A stretch of 64,000 bases of DNA from positions 1 to 64,000 of the forward strand of contig CAJXRF010000003.1 of assembly GCA_913058575.1 (NCBI GenBank), written 5' to 3'. This DNA is from an uncultured Bermanella sp. (lineage in GTDB: Bacteria; Pseudomonadota; Gammaproteobacteria; Pseudomonadales; Oceanobacteraceae). This document shows, one piece after another, positions 45,131-55,284 of the stretch. The notes under the pieces were generated by a model that searched no databases, had not been told where the DNA came from, and saw only the letters and a program-made list of their open reading frames with translations. The stretch's first letter is position 1, and each line of letters opens with the position of its first letter. The position numbers were made by a program, and so were the translations under genes.

Positions 45131-45233
45131 AAGCTGCTTTTCTTCCCTAACATCGCTAAGTCTTATTTCAATATTTAGCTATTTCATATAATAATTAAGT
45201 TATTAATAACAACTAAACATAAGAATTATCTCA

Positions 45234-47960
45234 ATGTTCATGCAACTCTTAACCAAAGTTCTTGGTAGTAAAAACGAACGCGAATTAAAGCGCCTCCGCA
45301 AAACTGTCATTCTTATCAATGCGCTTGAATCCGAAATGGAAGCATTAAGCGATGATGCACTTAAGGCCAAAACTTTAGAGTTTAGGGGGCGTTTAGATAA
45401 GGGTGAAACTCTAGATCAAATATTGCCTGAAGCTTTTGCTGCGATTCGTGAAGGCAGTAAGCGTGTTATGAATATGCGTCATTTTGATGTTCAGCTAATT
45501 GGTGGCATGACACTGCATAACGGCAAAATTGCTGAGATGCGCACAGGTGAAGGTAAAACTTTAGTAGCTACATTGGCAGTTTACTTAAATGCTTTGTCAG
45601 GATTAGGCGTTCACGTGATTACGGTGAATGATTACCTTGCTGAACGTGATGCAAATTGGATGCGTCCTTTATATGAATTTATGGGTTTAACAGTTGGCAT
45701 CGTAGTCTCTGGCATGGAAGGCGAAAAGAAAAAATCAGCTTATCAAGCTGATATTACCTACGGAACAAATAACGAATTTGGCTTTGACTATTTAAGAGAC
45801 AATATGGCGCTTTCGAAAGAAGAGCGTGTGCAACGTGGATTGTCTTTTTCGGTAATTGATGAAGTTGACTCCATACTGATTGATGAAGCTCGTACCCCTT
45901 TAATTATATCTGGTGCTGCTCAAGATAGTTCAGAAATGTACCGGGCCATTAACCTTTTGGTTCCTAAATTGATCGAGCATAAAGAATCTGAAGAAGAGGT
46001 GGTTGAGCAAGAAGGGCATTTTGTCATCGACTTAAAAAGTCGTACGGTTGAGTTAAATGAAGTAGGCCATGAACTCGTTGAGCAAATGCTGGTTGAAGCC
46101 AAAATGCTTGAGGAAGGCGATAGCTTATACGCCCCTAGCAACCTGCTTATGCTTCATCATGTTCATGCTGCTTTGAGAGCACACAACCTTTACCAAAAAA
46201 ATGTTGATTATATTATTCAGAATGGACAAGTTGTCATTGTTGATGAGCACACTGGTCGTACTATGCCCGGTCGTCGCTGGGGTGAGGGTTTACATCAAGC
46301 CATTGAAGCGAAAGAAGGCGCAAATATACAGGCAGAAAGTCAAACCCTAGCTTCTACTACCTTTCAGAATTACTTCCGTTTGTACGACAAGTTGTCAGGC
46401 ATGACTGGGACGGCCGATACAGAGGCGTTTGAATTTAATGAAATTTATGGCTTAGATGTTGTCGTTATTCCTACTAACGTAGCTGTAGCTCGAATTGACT
46501 TTAATGACTTGGTTTTTTTAACAGAGGCCGAAAAATTCCAAGCGGTAATTGAAGAAGTCCAAGAAGTCACGGCACAGGGTCGACCTGTATTGGTAGGTAC
46601 TGCAAGTATCGAAAGCAGTGAACTAATTTCAAATGCATTGAAACAAGCCAAAATAAAGCACAGTGTTCTAAATGCTAAACACCACTCTAATGAAGCTCAA
46701 ATAATTGCAGATGCAGGTCGTCCTGGCATTGTCACTATTGCTACCAACATGGCTGGTCGTGGTACCGATATAAAACTTGGTGGTAATTTAGAACTTGAAC
46801 TAGATGCAATTAAAAATCCTAATGATGAAAAAATTACCAAGCATACAGCTGAGTGGAAAGAGCGCCATGATGCTGTAATAGCTGCGGGTGGATTACACAT
46901 TATTGGTACTGAGCGTCATGAAAGTCGTCGAATTGACAATCAATTACGAGGTCGTGCTGGTCGTCAAGGGGATACTGGCTCCTCTCGTTTTTTCCTATCG
47001 TTAGAAGATAGCTTAATGCGAATTTTTGCCAGCGATCGTACTCGTCGCTTGATGCAGGCGCTGGGCATGAAAGATGGCGAAGCTATTGAGCATCGCATGG
47101 TTTCCAATGCCATAGAAAAAGCTCAAAGAAAAGTTGAGGGTCGCAACTTTGATATTCGTAAACAGCTTCTTGAATACGATAATGTATCCAACGATCAACG
47201 TCGGGTTATTTATCAACAGCGTAATGAGTTGCTGGAAGCTGATAATATTGAGTCAACCATTACCTCTATTCGAGAAGCATTCATTAACGAAATCTTAAGT
47301 GAGTATATTCCTCCGCAAAGTATGGCAGAGCAATGGGATATCGAAGGCTTAGAGAAGGCGCTTCATACAGATTTCTCGGTAGAGGTACCCGTTCAAAAAT
47401 GGTTAGATGAAGATAAGTCATTATACGAAGAAACGTTACTTGAAAGAGTTCAAGTGATGTTAAATGAAGCATATGTTGAAAAAACTCAGCAAATTGGCGC
47501 TGACATGATGCGTGATTTTGAAAAGCGCATTATGTTGCAAATCATTGATCACCAATGGAAAGAACACTTAGCCACTATGGATCACCTTCGTCAGGGAATT
47601 CATTTACGAGGCTATGCTCAGAAGAACCCTAAACAAGAATATAAGCGTGAATCATTTGGGCTATTCAAAGACTTATTAGATGAGATTCAGCATGAAACCA
47701 TTCGTTATTTATCGCATGTCCAGTTTGTTCGGGATGACGAAGTAAAGCGCATGGAAGAAAAAGCTCGAGCTCAAGCGGAATCGCAAAAGATGCAGTTCGA
47801 GCATGAATCAGCTTCAGCTTTGACTGATAATCGTGCTTCTCAAGAACCCGAAGAAGTCGCTCAGCCATTTGTACGTGATGGTAAAAAAGTTGGGCGGAAT
47901 GATGAGTGTCCATGTGGTTCAGGGAAAAAATACAAGCAGTGTCACGGCAAGCTTGCTTAG
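45234..47960 (+). CDS. secA: Preprotein translocase ATPase SecA
   Basis: SecA drives proteins through SecYEG. The start [12 protein letters not shown] aligns with the E. coli start at the same distance. Walker A is [11 protein letters not shown], the DEAD-type box [13 protein letters not shown], and the helicase motif GRAGRQGD is seen. The C-terminal zinc-binding tail [14 protein letters not shown] is present. 908 residues against 901 in E. coli. No SecM gene precedes it, so the SecM arrest control is absent. A TATAAT at 45187-45192 with a weak -35 may be its promoter; a strong terminator follows. Confidence 0.98.
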   Translation: MFMQLLTKVLGSKNERELKRLRKTVILINALESEMEALSDDALKAKTLEFRGRLDKGETLDQILPEAFAAIREGSKRVMNMRHFDVQLIGGMTLHNGKIAEMRTGEGKTLVATLAVYLNALSGLGVHVITVNDYLAERDANWMRPLYEFMGLTVGIVVSGMEGEKKKSAYQADITYGTNNEFGFDYLRDNMALSKEERVQRGLSFSVIDEVDSILIDEARTPLIISGAAQDSSEMYRAINLLVPKLIEHKESEEEVVEQEGHFVIDLKSRTVELNEVGHELVEQMLVEAKMLEEGDSLYAPSNLLMLHHVHAALRAHNLYQKNVDYIIQNGQVVIVDEHTGRTMPGRRWGEGLHQAIEAKEGANIQAESQTLASTTFQNYFRLYDKLSGMTGTADTEAFEFNEIYGLDVVVIPTNVAVARIDFNDLVFLTEAEKFQAVIEEVQEVTAQGRPVLVGTASIESSELISNALKQAKIKHSVLNAKHHSNEAQIIADAGRPGIVTIATNMAGRGTDIKLGGNLELELDAIKNPNDEKITKHTAEWKERHDAVIAAGGLHIIGTERHESRRIDNQLRGRAGRQGDTGSSRFFLSLEDSLMRIFASDRTRRLMQALGMKDGEAIEHRMVSNAIEKAQRKVEGRNFDIRKQLLEYDNVSNDQRRVIYQQRNELLEADNIESTITSIREAFINEILSEYIPPQSMAEQWDIEGLEKALHTDFSVEVPVQKWLDEDKSLYEETLLERVQVMLNEAYVEKTQQIGADMMRDFEKRIMLQIIDHQWKEHLATMDHLRQGIHLRGYAQKNPKQEYKRESFGLFKDLLDEIQHETIRYLSHVQFVRDDEVKRMEEKARAQAESQKMQFEHESASALTDNRASQEPEEVAQPFVRDGKKVGRNDECPCGSGKKYKQCHGKLA

Positions 47961-47983
47961 CTAAAAGCGTTTAACTACTTAAT

Positions 47984-48012
47984 GGGCAGGGCATAATGCT
48001 CTGCCTTTTTTA
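47984..48012 (+). terminator. Intrinsic terminator of secA
   Basis: A 10-bp stem (GGCAGGGCAT / ATGCTCTGCC, one mismatch) is followed by T6. It separates secA from argJ. Confidence 0.92.
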
Positions 48013-48034
48013 TTTGTAAAATAGAGATTTGATC

Positions 48035-49255
48035 ATGTCGGTAAACTTAACTGTGTTTGAAGCTTTTCATGTAATTGAAGGCCTTAAAATAGGCTACTGC
48101 AATGCAGGGATTAAGCAAACACAGCGACAAGATTTAGTAGTTATTGAGCTGGCTAATACAGCAACTACAGCCGGTATCTTTACCCAAAATGCATTTTGTG
48201 CCGCCCCTGTTCAAATTTGTAAAGAACATCTAGAACAAGCTCATACACAATATCTTATCATTAATACAGGCAATGCAAACGCAGGTACCGGTAAAGCTGG
48301 GTTTGATGATGCTATGAATATTTGTCAAACATTAGCTGATTTTAAAGGTGTTGATGTTAAGAGTGTTTTACCTTTCTCAACAGGTGTTATTGGAGAAAGG
48401 CTGCCTCTTGAAAAAATTATATCGTCTATCCCTGATGCCCTAAGTAATTTGAGTGAAGGCCATTGGTTTGAAGGCAGTCGTGGCATTATGACTACTGATA
48501 CGCAGCCGAAGGGAGTGTCTACTCAATTTAAATATAAAGGCGAAACCATTAGTATTTCTGGCATATCAAAAGGTGCTGGAATGATAAAGCCCAATATGGC
48601 CACCATGCTAGGTTTTATTGCAACGGATGCTTTGGTCAGTAAAGAAACTTTACAAGAGATATGTTCAGAGTTAGGAGAGAAATCTTTTAATCGAATCACG
48701 ATAGATGGAGACACCTCAACTAACGACTCATGCATGCTTATGGCAACAGGTACTTGTAAACTTCCTGAGTTAAATAATCGTAGCGATGAATTCTATGAGG
48801 TTTTAAAGGCAGAGCTTGAAAAGGTATTTATTTATTTAGCGCAGGCCATTGTGAGAGACGGTGAAGGGGCTACAAAATTTGTCAGCATTGATGTTAACAA
48901 ATGCGAAAATACTAATGAAGCCCTACGAGTAGCCTATACGGTTGCCCATAGTCCTTTAGTTAAAACAGCACTTTTTGCCTCAGATGCCAACTGGGGTCGA
49001 ATTTTAGCAGCAGTGGGAAGAAGTGGTGTGAAGAATATAGTGCTTGAAGATATTCAAATATTTCTCGACGATGTATGCATTGTAGAAAATGGTGCTCGGG
49101 CTTCTAGCTATACTGAAGAAGCCGGGGCAAGTGTCATGTCACAGCAAGAGTTGAGTATTCGTATTGATATGGGTCGTGGTAATGCCAGCGAGACAGTATG
49201 GACAACAGATTTGTCACATGAATACGTAACCATTAACGCCGAGTATCGTACGTGA
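48035..49255 (+). CDS. argJ: Glutamate N-acetyltransferase ArgJ
   Basis: ArgJ transfers the acetyl group from N-acetylornithine to glutamate in arginine synthesis and may also make N-acetylglutamate from acetyl-CoA. The self-processing site is the threonine in KPNMATMLGFIATDA, which is the new N-terminus of the beta chain. 406 residues from the ATG at 48035; a TTG at 48029 would add two. mutT overlaps its stop by four bases. Confidence 0.95.
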   Translation: MSVNLTVFEAFHVIEGLKIGYCNAGIKQTQRQDLVVIELANTATTAGIFTQNAFCAAPVQICKEHLEQAHTQYLIINTGNANAGTGKAGFDDAMNICQTLADFKGVDVKSVLPFSTGVIGERLPLEKIISSIPDALSNLSEGHWFEGSRGIMTTDTQPKGVSTQFKYKGETISISGISKGAGMIKPNMATMLGFIATDALVSKETLQEICSELGEKSFNRITIDGDTSTNDSCMLMATGTCKLPELNNRSDEFYEVLKAELEKVFIYLAQAIVRDGEGATKFVSIDVNKCENTNEALRVAYTVAHSPLVKTALFASDANWGRILAAVGRSGVKNIVLEDIQIFLDDVCIVENGARASSYTEEAGASVMSQQELSIRIDMGRGNASETVWTTDLSHEYVTINAEYRT

Positions 49256-49653
49256 ATAACTTGAAAGTAGTTGAAGTGGTTGCAGCAGCTATTTTTTCTG
49301 GCTGTGGTAAAAAAATATTGATTGCTAAGCGCCCTGATAAAGCTCACCAGGGCGGCTTGTGGGAATTTCCAGGTGGTAAGAAAGAGAAAGGTGAAACGGC
49401 CCGGCAAGCGCTGCACCGAGAGCTAAAAGAAGAGTTGGCAATTAGTATTAAAGACTCAGAATCATTGATCAGGCTTCAGCATGAATACCCAGACAAACGC
49501 ATTGAATTAGATGTATATAAAGTGATGTCATTCACTGGGGAGCCTTTTGGGGCCGAAGGGCAAGAAACTCAATGGATATATTTAACTGATATTAAAAACT
49601 ATGAGTTTCCAGCAGCCAATCAAGCAATTATTGACGCTCTGGTGGTAGGGTAG
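49252..49653 (+). CDS. mutT: Nudix 8-oxo-dGTP pyrophosphatase MutT
   Basis: MutT removes oxidised dGTP from the nucleotide pool. The Nudix box reads GGKKEKGETARQALHRELKEEL and matches G-x5-E-x7-R-E-U-x-E-E. 133 residues. The GTG start overlaps the argJ stop. It converges on yacG with eight bases between. Confidence 0.92.
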   Translation: MNNLKVVEVVAAAIFSGCGKKILIAKRPDKAHQGGLWEFPGGKKEKGETARQALHRELKEELAISIKDSESLIRLQHEYPDKRIELDVYKVMSFTGEPFGAEGQETQWIYLTDIKNYEFPAANQAIIDALVVG

Positions 49654-49661
49654 CTTTTTTA

Positions 49662-49862
49662 TTAATGTAGAGCATTTGGGTCGAGCTGTTTCAACTGCTC
49701 GCTCATGAGCTCTTCTTCAGCGCTTTTTCCCGGTATTGCATGGCCACCACTGGCCCACTCCCCAAGATCAATCAATTTACAGCGATCTGAGCAAAAGGGA
49801 CGTTGAGGAGACAGCTCACTCCATTCAACATTCGTTTGGCAGGTTGGGCATTTAACTTTCAT
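49662..49862 (-). CDS. yacG: DNA gyrase inhibitor YacG
   Basis: A 66-residue zinc protein with CPTCQ near the start and FCSDRCK in the middle, giving a C4 site. E. coli YacG binds gyrase and inhibits it. The acidic tail fits the family. It overlaps coaE by eleven bases, the usual arrangement. Confidence 0.95.
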   Translation of the reverse strand: MKVKCPTCQTNVEWSELSPQRPFCSDRCKLIDLGEWASGGHAIPGKSAEEELMSEQLKQLDPNALH

Positions 49863-50457
49863 TTTGAAGGCTCAGTTCTAAATAACGATTATGTAAAGTT
49901 TTCACCTGCTGTTGCAAATAGTCAAGGCCTTGATCATTCAAAATAACGTCATCAGCATGTTCTAGGCGAATATCTCTTGGCAATTGAGCACTTATAATTG
50001 ATTTAATTTGATCAGGGTTATTATTGTCTCGTTTAACTGTTCGAGAAATCTGCAGCTCTTCTGGTGTGTCTACCACAAGTGTTCGGTTAACTAATTGTTG
50101 CTGCTTAGATTCAATCAGTAATGGAGATGCCAAAATCGCGTAGGGGCTTGTGGCTTGTTTTAGACCCGTTGTAATTTCTTGGCGTATTAAAGGGTGGGTT
50201 AATTGCTCTAGCCAACTGCGTTGTTGCGGGTCGCTAAATACAATTTCTCTTAGAGCGGCTCGATTTAGCTCACCGCTTTCAAGTAATATGCTTTTGCCAA
50301 ATCGTTGAGATATTTCTTGTAAAGCTGGCTGACCAGCTTCCACTACAGTGCGGGCTGCGATATCAGCATCGATAACGCAAATGCCCAATCTTGAAAATTC
50401 ATCTGTTACGGCTGTTTTCCCGCTTCCAATGCCGCCGGTTATACCAATTATCAGCAT
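49852..50457 (-). CDS. coaE: Dephospho-CoA kinase
   Basis: CoaE phosphorylates dephospho-CoA in the last step of CoA synthesis. The P-loop is [13 protein letters not shown] at the very start. 201 residues. The order pilBCD-coaE-yacG is standard in Pseudomonas-like bacteria and links pilus assembly to this cluster by neighbourhood only. Confidence 0.96.
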   Translation of the reverse strand: MLIIGITGGIGSGKTAVTDEFSRLGICVIDADIAARTVVEAGQPALQEISQRFGKSILLESGELNRAALREIVFSDPQQRSWLEQLTHPLIRQEITTGLKQATSPYAILASPLLIESKQQQLVNRTLVVDTPEELQISRTVKRDNNNPDQIKSIISAQLPRDIRLEHADDVILNDQGLDYLQQQVKTLHNRYLELSLQNES

Positions 50458-50469
50458 GATGAATACCTT

Positions 50470-51345
50470 CTAACGAATACCTGCAAACTGGAAATAAGCG
50501 GCAGTAATGTCATTGCCCCATAGTGCCGCAATAAAACCAGCCGCAGCTAAATAAGGGCCAAAAGGAATGGCAATATTTTTATCACGGCCCAAAATAACAA
50601 TACCAAGAACTCCCACAACCGCACCCACCACGCTTGATAATAAAATAACAACGGGTAATGCTTGCCAGCCTAAAAAGGCACCAATGGCTGCTAAAAGCTT
50701 GAAGTCACCATAGCCCATACCTTCTTTGCCTGTGACAAGTTTAAATAACCAGTAAATACTCCATAGAGATAAATAACCGGCCATAGCACCATAAACGGCA
50801 TTTTCTAATGAAGTGAAGACAGAAAAGCTATTGGCAAATAATCCAACCCACATTAGCGGAAGCGTAAGGCTATCGGGCAACAGGTATTCATCCATATCAA
50901 TGAGGGTTAGTGCCACTAGGAAATAACTGAAAATTAATAGCGCTGCACACTGCCATGTGGCACCAAACTGATAAGCCACCAATAAACCTAGTAAAGCAGT
51001 AGTGAGCTCAACCGCTGGGTAACGAGCACTAATGGGATTTTGGCAGTTAGCGCATTTACCTTTCAGCCATAAATAGCTGATGACTGGAATGTTTTGCCAA
51101 GGCTTAATAGCACTTTTGCATTTAGGGCAGGCTGAATGGGGTGTAGATAAATTAAAAAGCGCACGCTCTTTAGGGTCTTGCTCGCTAAATTCTAAATAGT
51201 CATCTTCAGCTTGGTGGCGCATCATAATAGGTAGGCGATAAGCCACCACATTTAAAAAACTACCCACGAGTAAGCTAAAAATAAATACACAGACCATAAA
51301 TAATATTGGATCTGCATTTAACAATTGAATTATTCCGTCAAACAT
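50470..51345 (-). CDS. pilD: Prepilin peptidase PilD
   Basis: PilD cuts the leader of type IV prepilins and methylates the new N-terminus. The cytoplasmic CPKCK and CANCQ pairs form a zinc site in the methylase part. The aspartate protease motifs are TLIDMDEYLLPD and GMGYGDFKLLAAIGAFLG. 291 residues with eight membrane segments. It lies 41 bp after pilC in the same operon. Confidence 0.96.
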   Translation of the reverse strand: MFDGIIQLLNADPILFMVCVFIFSLLVGSFLNVVAYRLPIMMRHQAEDDYLEFSEQDPKERALFNLSTPHSACPKCKSAIKPWQNIPVISYLWLKGKCANCQNPISARYPAVELTTALLGLLVAYQFGATWQCAALLIFSYFLVALTLIDMDEYLLPDSLTLPLMWVGLFANSFSVFTSLENAVYGAMAGYLSLWSIYWLFKLVTGKEGMGYGDFKLLAAIGAFLGWQALPVVILLSSVVGAVVGVLGIVILGRDKNIAIPFGPYLAAAGFIAALWGNDITAAYFQFAGIR

Positions 51346-51386
51346 AATTACTTCTTAATATATAAAATTTAAATATCTTCATGAAA

Positions 51387-52616
51387 TTACATGGCGTCGC
51401 CCATGGCAAATATTGGTAGGTACATCGCAATTAGCATGCCGCCAACTACTACCCCTAAAAAAGCCATGACTAACGGCTCAATCATTGCTGTTAGTCCATC
51501 AACTAAATTGTCTACCTCGTCTTCGTAGTAGGTAGCAACTTTTTCAAGCATACTGTCTAGCGCTCCAGACTCCTCACCAATTGCCACCATTTGAGAGACC
51601 ATGCTTGGGAAAACACCTGTGGCTCTTATGGAAGCATTCATTTGAACACCAGTAGAAACGTCATCGCGAATTCGCAATATGGCATCTCGATATACAACGT
51701 TACCTGAAGCCGCAGCAACACTCTCTAAGGCATCCACTAAAGGTACACCAGCGGCAAAAGTAGTAGAAAGAACTCGGCCAAATCGTGCAATTGCTCCTTT
51801 TTGAAGGATGTTACCAACAACAGGGAGTTTTAATTTTATCTTGTCAACTTCGGCAGCTACTTTTGGGCTTTTCTTAATTGCCTGTTTAAGCCCAATGACT
51901 ACACCAGCAATACTTCCAAAAAGAATTAACCAATTAGCCTGTAACCATTTAGACATGGCCACGACGACCTGGGTTGCGTAAGGCAATTCACTCCCAAAGC
52001 TAGAAAACATTGCTTCAAAGGTAGGTACTACTTTCACCAATAATATAACCGTAACTACGCTCGCAATTAATAATATAACGATTGGGTATTTAAGGGCTTT
52101 TGATATTTTTTGTTTTAAGGCTTCTGATTTTTCTTTATAAATAGCAACACGATCAAGCATGTGCTCTAAGGCACCTGCTTGTTCACCAGATTCAATTAAA
52201 GCACATGTTAATTCATCAAATTGATCTGGGTATTTCTTAAGGCATGATGCGAAATCATTACCCGCTGCTACATCATCTTTAACTGCTATTACAATTTTTT
52301 GCATGGCTGGATTTTCTAGGCCATCAGCAACTATTTCAAGCCCTTGCATTAGTGGCACGCCAGCTTTAGCCATGGTTGCTAGTTGGCGTAGGAAAATACT
52401 TATATCAACAGTCTTTATCTTTTTAGAACCGCCTCCGCTACCCCCTATACCAAATAAACCTTCAGATTTACGGCGAAGCTTTTTAGGGGTGATGCCCTGT
52501 TTTCTTAATTGCGCTTTTACTATTGCGGAGTTCTCTCCCAGCATTTCTCCTTCAATTTTTTGGCCACGCCTATTTGTGCCTTCCCATTCAAATGTGACTG
52601 TTTTAATTTTAGCCAT
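51387..52616 (-). CDS. pilC: Type IV pilus inner-membrane platform PilC
   Basis: PilC is the platform protein that pairs with the PilB motor. Two repeats of the GspF domain are seen, with IFLRQLATMAKAGVPLMQGLE in the first and FGRVLSTTFAAGVPLVDALE in the second. Three membrane segments are present. 409 residues. It follows pilB after 51 bp. Confidence 0.96.
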   Translation of the reverse strand: MAKIKTVTFEWEGTNRRGQKIEGEMLGENSAIVKAQLRKQGITPKKLRRKSEGLFGIGGSGGGSKKIKTVDISIFLRQLATMAKAGVPLMQGLEIVADGLENPAMQKIVIAVKDDVAAGNDFASCLKKYPDQFDELTCALIESGEQAGALEHMLDRVAIYKEKSEALKQKISKALKYPIVILLIASVVTVILLVKVVPTFEAMFSSFGSELPYATQVVVAMSKWLQANWLILFGSIAGVVIGLKQAIKKSPKVAAEVDKIKLKLPVVGNILQKGAIARFGRVLSTTFAAGVPLVDALESVAAASGNVVYRDAILRIRDDVSTGVQMNASIRATGVFPSMVSQMVAIGEESGALDSMLEKVATYYEDEVDNLVDGLTAMIEPLVMAFLGVVVGGMLIAMYLPIFAMGDAM

Positions 52617-52667
52617 ATTAAGAATTCCGAAACTCAGTAAAATTTAAGTGTATTAACATATTTATTC

Positions 52668-54353
52668 CTAGTGCCCGCCAGATGTAACGCGGTTAGCTTC
52701 TTCAAGGCTGGTGATGCCCTGAGCGACTTTAATAAGTGCTGAAGTACGTAAGTCATTAAACCCAGCTTCTTTTGCGGCATCAGCAATTTCTATGGCATTA
52801 CCGCCATCCATGATGATGCGCGAAATAGAATCTGTTATTTTCATTACTTCATAGATACCTACTCGACCTTTGTATCCTCCAGAGCACGCTTCGCAGCCTA
52901 CGGCTTTGTTAATAGTAGCTTCAGCTAACATTTCATCGGTGAATCCTGAATCCCTTAAAACTTCCGCAGGTAATTCTGCTGGCTTCTTGCAGAGACTACA
53001 CAGACGGCGCCCTAAACGCTGGGCGATGATTAAGCTTACCGATGTCGCAATATTAAAAGCGGGTACTCCCATGTTCGCTAAGCGAGTGAGCGTTTCTGGG
53101 GCACTATTGGTGTGCAGTGTGGACAGAACTAAGTGGCCTGTTTGGGCTGCCTTAATGGCAATACTGGCGGTATCGATGTCTCGAATTTCCCCTACCATGA
53201 CAATGTCAGGGTCTTGCCGTAAAAAGGATCGCAGCGCTTCACCGAAGTCTAACCCAACCTTTGGGTTTACATTAACTTGATTTATACCTTCAAGGTTGAT
53301 TTCAACAGGGTCTTCGGCGGTTGATATGTTTCTATCCTCGGTATTCAGGATGTTCAGGCCTGTATAAAGTGATACTGTTTTCCCTGACCCTGTTGGGCCG
53401 GTTACTAATATCATTCCCTGGGGCTGCTCTAGTGCCTCCATGTATAACTGCTTTTGGTCTGGCTCATAGCCTAGATGATCAATTCCCATTTGTGCGCTGC
53501 TAGGGTCTAATATTCGTAATACTATTTTTTCGCCCCATAAAGTGGGCAGGGTATTTACCCGAAAATCGATAGCCTTGGTTTTGGAAATCTTCATTTTTAT
53601 ACGGCCATCTTGAGGCAGGCGGCGCTCTGAGATGTCCATGCGGGACATCACTTTGATACGGGCTGAAATTTTACCGGCTAAATTTATAGGAGGCGAAGAA
53701 ACTTCGTGTAAAACGCCATCTGTTCGGTATCGAACTCGATAACGTTTTTCATAGGGCTCAAAGTGTAAATCAGATGCCCCGGTTCTAATGGCGTCTAGAA
53801 ACATTTTATTCACAAACTTAACAATGGGGGCTTCATCACCCTTATTGTCCTCGTCGCCCTCATCTTTTTTGGGTTCATCTTCTTCAAGGTCGAGATCGTC
53901 ACCTAGATTATCAAAAGAACTGCTGCCAGCATTAAGCTTTTCTAAGATTATATTGAGTTTGTCATATTCGACCACAACGGCATCTATTGTTAGGCCTGAT
54001 GCAAATTTTACGTCATCTAGGGCTTGCAAATCGGAAGGGTCTGCTTGAGCAATGTGTAAGCGATTACCACGCTTATAGATGGGAATAATTTTATGTTTTT
54101 CTAGTAACTCAGGGCTTACAAGCTCAATGGCAAAATGCTCAGGGGCCATGACAGACAAGTCTAACAAAGGCAGGCCGAATTCATTTGATACCAGTAAGGC
54201 TACATCTTTGGATTTACAGGCACCAGACATAAGGGCTTGAATAATAAACGAGCGCTGTTCTTTATTAGCCTGTAGGTTTATATCCTTGGCTTGCTGCTCG
54301 TTTAATAAACTCTGCTCAACAAATTGGCGAGCAATGCCACTGAGGTTGGCCAT
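52668..54353 (-). CDS. pilB: Type IV pilus extension ATPase PilB
   Basis: PilB powers pilus extension. The N-terminal MshEN-like domain is followed by an acidic low-complexity linker (DDLDLEEDEPKKDEGDED) and the ATPase: GPTGSGKTVSLYTG (Walker A), IRDIDTASIAIKAAQTGHLVLSTLHTN, and the C4 zinc site CSLCKK...CEACSGG. 561 residues. The pilA terminator lies between pilA and pilB, so this gene needs its own promoter or read-through. Confidence 0.96.
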   Translation of the reverse strand: MANLSGIARQFVEQSLLNEQQAKDINLQANKEQRSFIIQALMSGACKSKDVALLVSNEFGLPLLDLSVMAPEHFAIELVSPELLEKHKIIPIYKRGNRLHIAQADPSDLQALDDVKFASGLTIDAVVVEYDKLNIILEKLNAGSSSFDNLGDDLDLEEDEPKKDEGDEDNKGDEAPIVKFVNKMFLDAIRTGASDLHFEPYEKRYRVRYRTDGVLHEVSSPPINLAGKISARIKVMSRMDISERRLPQDGRIKMKISKTKAIDFRVNTLPTLWGEKIVLRILDPSSAQMGIDHLGYEPDQKQLYMEALEQPQGMILVTGPTGSGKTVSLYTGLNILNTEDRNISTAEDPVEINLEGINQVNVNPKVGLDFGEALRSFLRQDPDIVMVGEIRDIDTASIAIKAAQTGHLVLSTLHTNSAPETLTRLANMGVPAFNIATSVSLIIAQRLGRRLCSLCKKPAELPAEVLRDSGFTDEMLAEATINKAVGCEACSGGYKGRVGIYEVMKITDSISRIIMDGGNAIEIADAAKEAGFNDLRTSALIKVAQGITSLEEANRVTSGGH

Positions 54354-54538
54354 ATTAGGGTCATTCTTCTTTTAGTTTTGAGTTAATCATACCCATTTCA
54401 AAATAATTAAACAGTGTTCTGGTTGGGATTCCGTTAAAGCAATTTTGACAAACATGAAGGGGCGCTATTAGAAAGTAAAGGTGGAATGGCTAGATTAAGC
54501 CAAGAAGAGATTGCTTGTTTAGGGGGTTAAATATATGA

Positions 54539-54568
54539 AAAAAAACCCGCTAAAGCGGGTTTTTTTAA
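54539..54568 (-). terminator. Intrinsic terminator of pilA
   Basis: On the minus strand AAAAAACCCGC / GCGGGTTTTTTT with loop TTTA stands 24 bases after the pilA stop. It is symmetrical and could work both ways. Confidence 0.88.
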
Positions 54569-54591
54569 GGCTAGGCTATATCGTCAATGAT

Positions 54592-55053
54592 TTAAAACTT
54601 AGGACGGTATTTTGGCTCTAAAGTTCCGCCAGTTACAGAGAATAAAACCGCACCAGTATTAGAATTAAGTGAGGTAGTAATTATTACTGTTTTCCCTGCA
54701 AGTTTTGCATTGTCAGCGGCTGCTATATAGGTAAGAGTCATTGTTGGGCTGGTCCACGCGATACTTTCTACTTGATCCATACCGAATGATGTGGCTGACC
54801 ATGCAGTACCATTTGCATCAGCAAAGCCTTCGGCAAGAAGCTCATTGAAACCAGCAGGTAGTTCGGCGTATCGTGCTGCATATTCGGCGATAGCATTCTT
54901 TAATGGGCTCATGGATGCCACTGTTTGGGTCATGGCATCGGTACGAGTAATGTAAGTCTGGTACTGAGGAACAGCAACTGACGCAAGAATACCGATGATG
55001 GCAACCACAATCATCAATTCAATTAGGGTAAAACCGCTTTGTTGTTTTTTCAT
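54592..55053 (-). CDS. pilA: Type IV major pilin, cysteine-free
   Basis: A 153-residue type IVa prepilin. The cleavage site is G7-F8 in [19 protein letters not shown] with the glutamate at mature position 5, so PilD will process it. Typical IVa pilins end in a disulfide-bonded D-region and a tail like KYLPANCR; here no cysteine is present and the tail is [10 protein letters not shown]. The gene has a sigma-54-type promoter 65 bases upstream and a terminator of its own. Pilins of this kind serve twitching, attachment and DNA uptake. Confidence 0.93.
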   Translation of the reverse strand: MKKQQSGFTLIELMIVVAIIGILASVAVPQYQTYITRTDAMTQTVASMSPLKNAIAEYAARYAELPAGFNELLAEGFADANGTAWSATSFGMDQVESIAWTSPTMTLTYIAAADNAKLAGKTVIITTSLNSNTGAVLFSVTGGTLEPKYRPKF

Positions 55054-55129
55054 AGTAGACTGCTCCGCAGATTAAATTTTTATTGGCCGCTAGTGCAGCC
55101 TTTATTTTGTTGTGTACTATTCTCTGTAA

Positions 55130-55144
55130 GCATGTCCCGTGCCA
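55130..55144 (-). promoter_or_regulatory. Sigma-54 promoter of pilA
   Basis: On the minus strand TGGCACGGGACATGC has GG and GC with exactly ten bases between, matching the -24/-12 form (TGGCAC-N5-TTGC, one difference). PilA is RpoN/PilSR dependent in Pseudomonas and relatives. The rest of the 230-bp gap has no gene; a 10-bp spaced repeat TGTCACAT/TGACAAAAATTGTCAC lies near the sulfatase stop (about 55271-55290). Confidence 0.72.
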
Positions 55145-55284
55145 GTTTTATGAGGTGATGTGTTTTTGTTTATAGGATGTACTGCTGGCCGCCTATGTCA
55201 GGTTAATTTGAGGTATAGGAGGCTTTTCTGCTGGCATTAATAGTGAGTATTTTCATCTTCATATCTGAGATGTGACAAAAATTG

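Noticed and set aside
45131-45233. secM-like arrest peptide before secA
   Set aside because: No frame of useful length with an arrest motif exists in this short leader.
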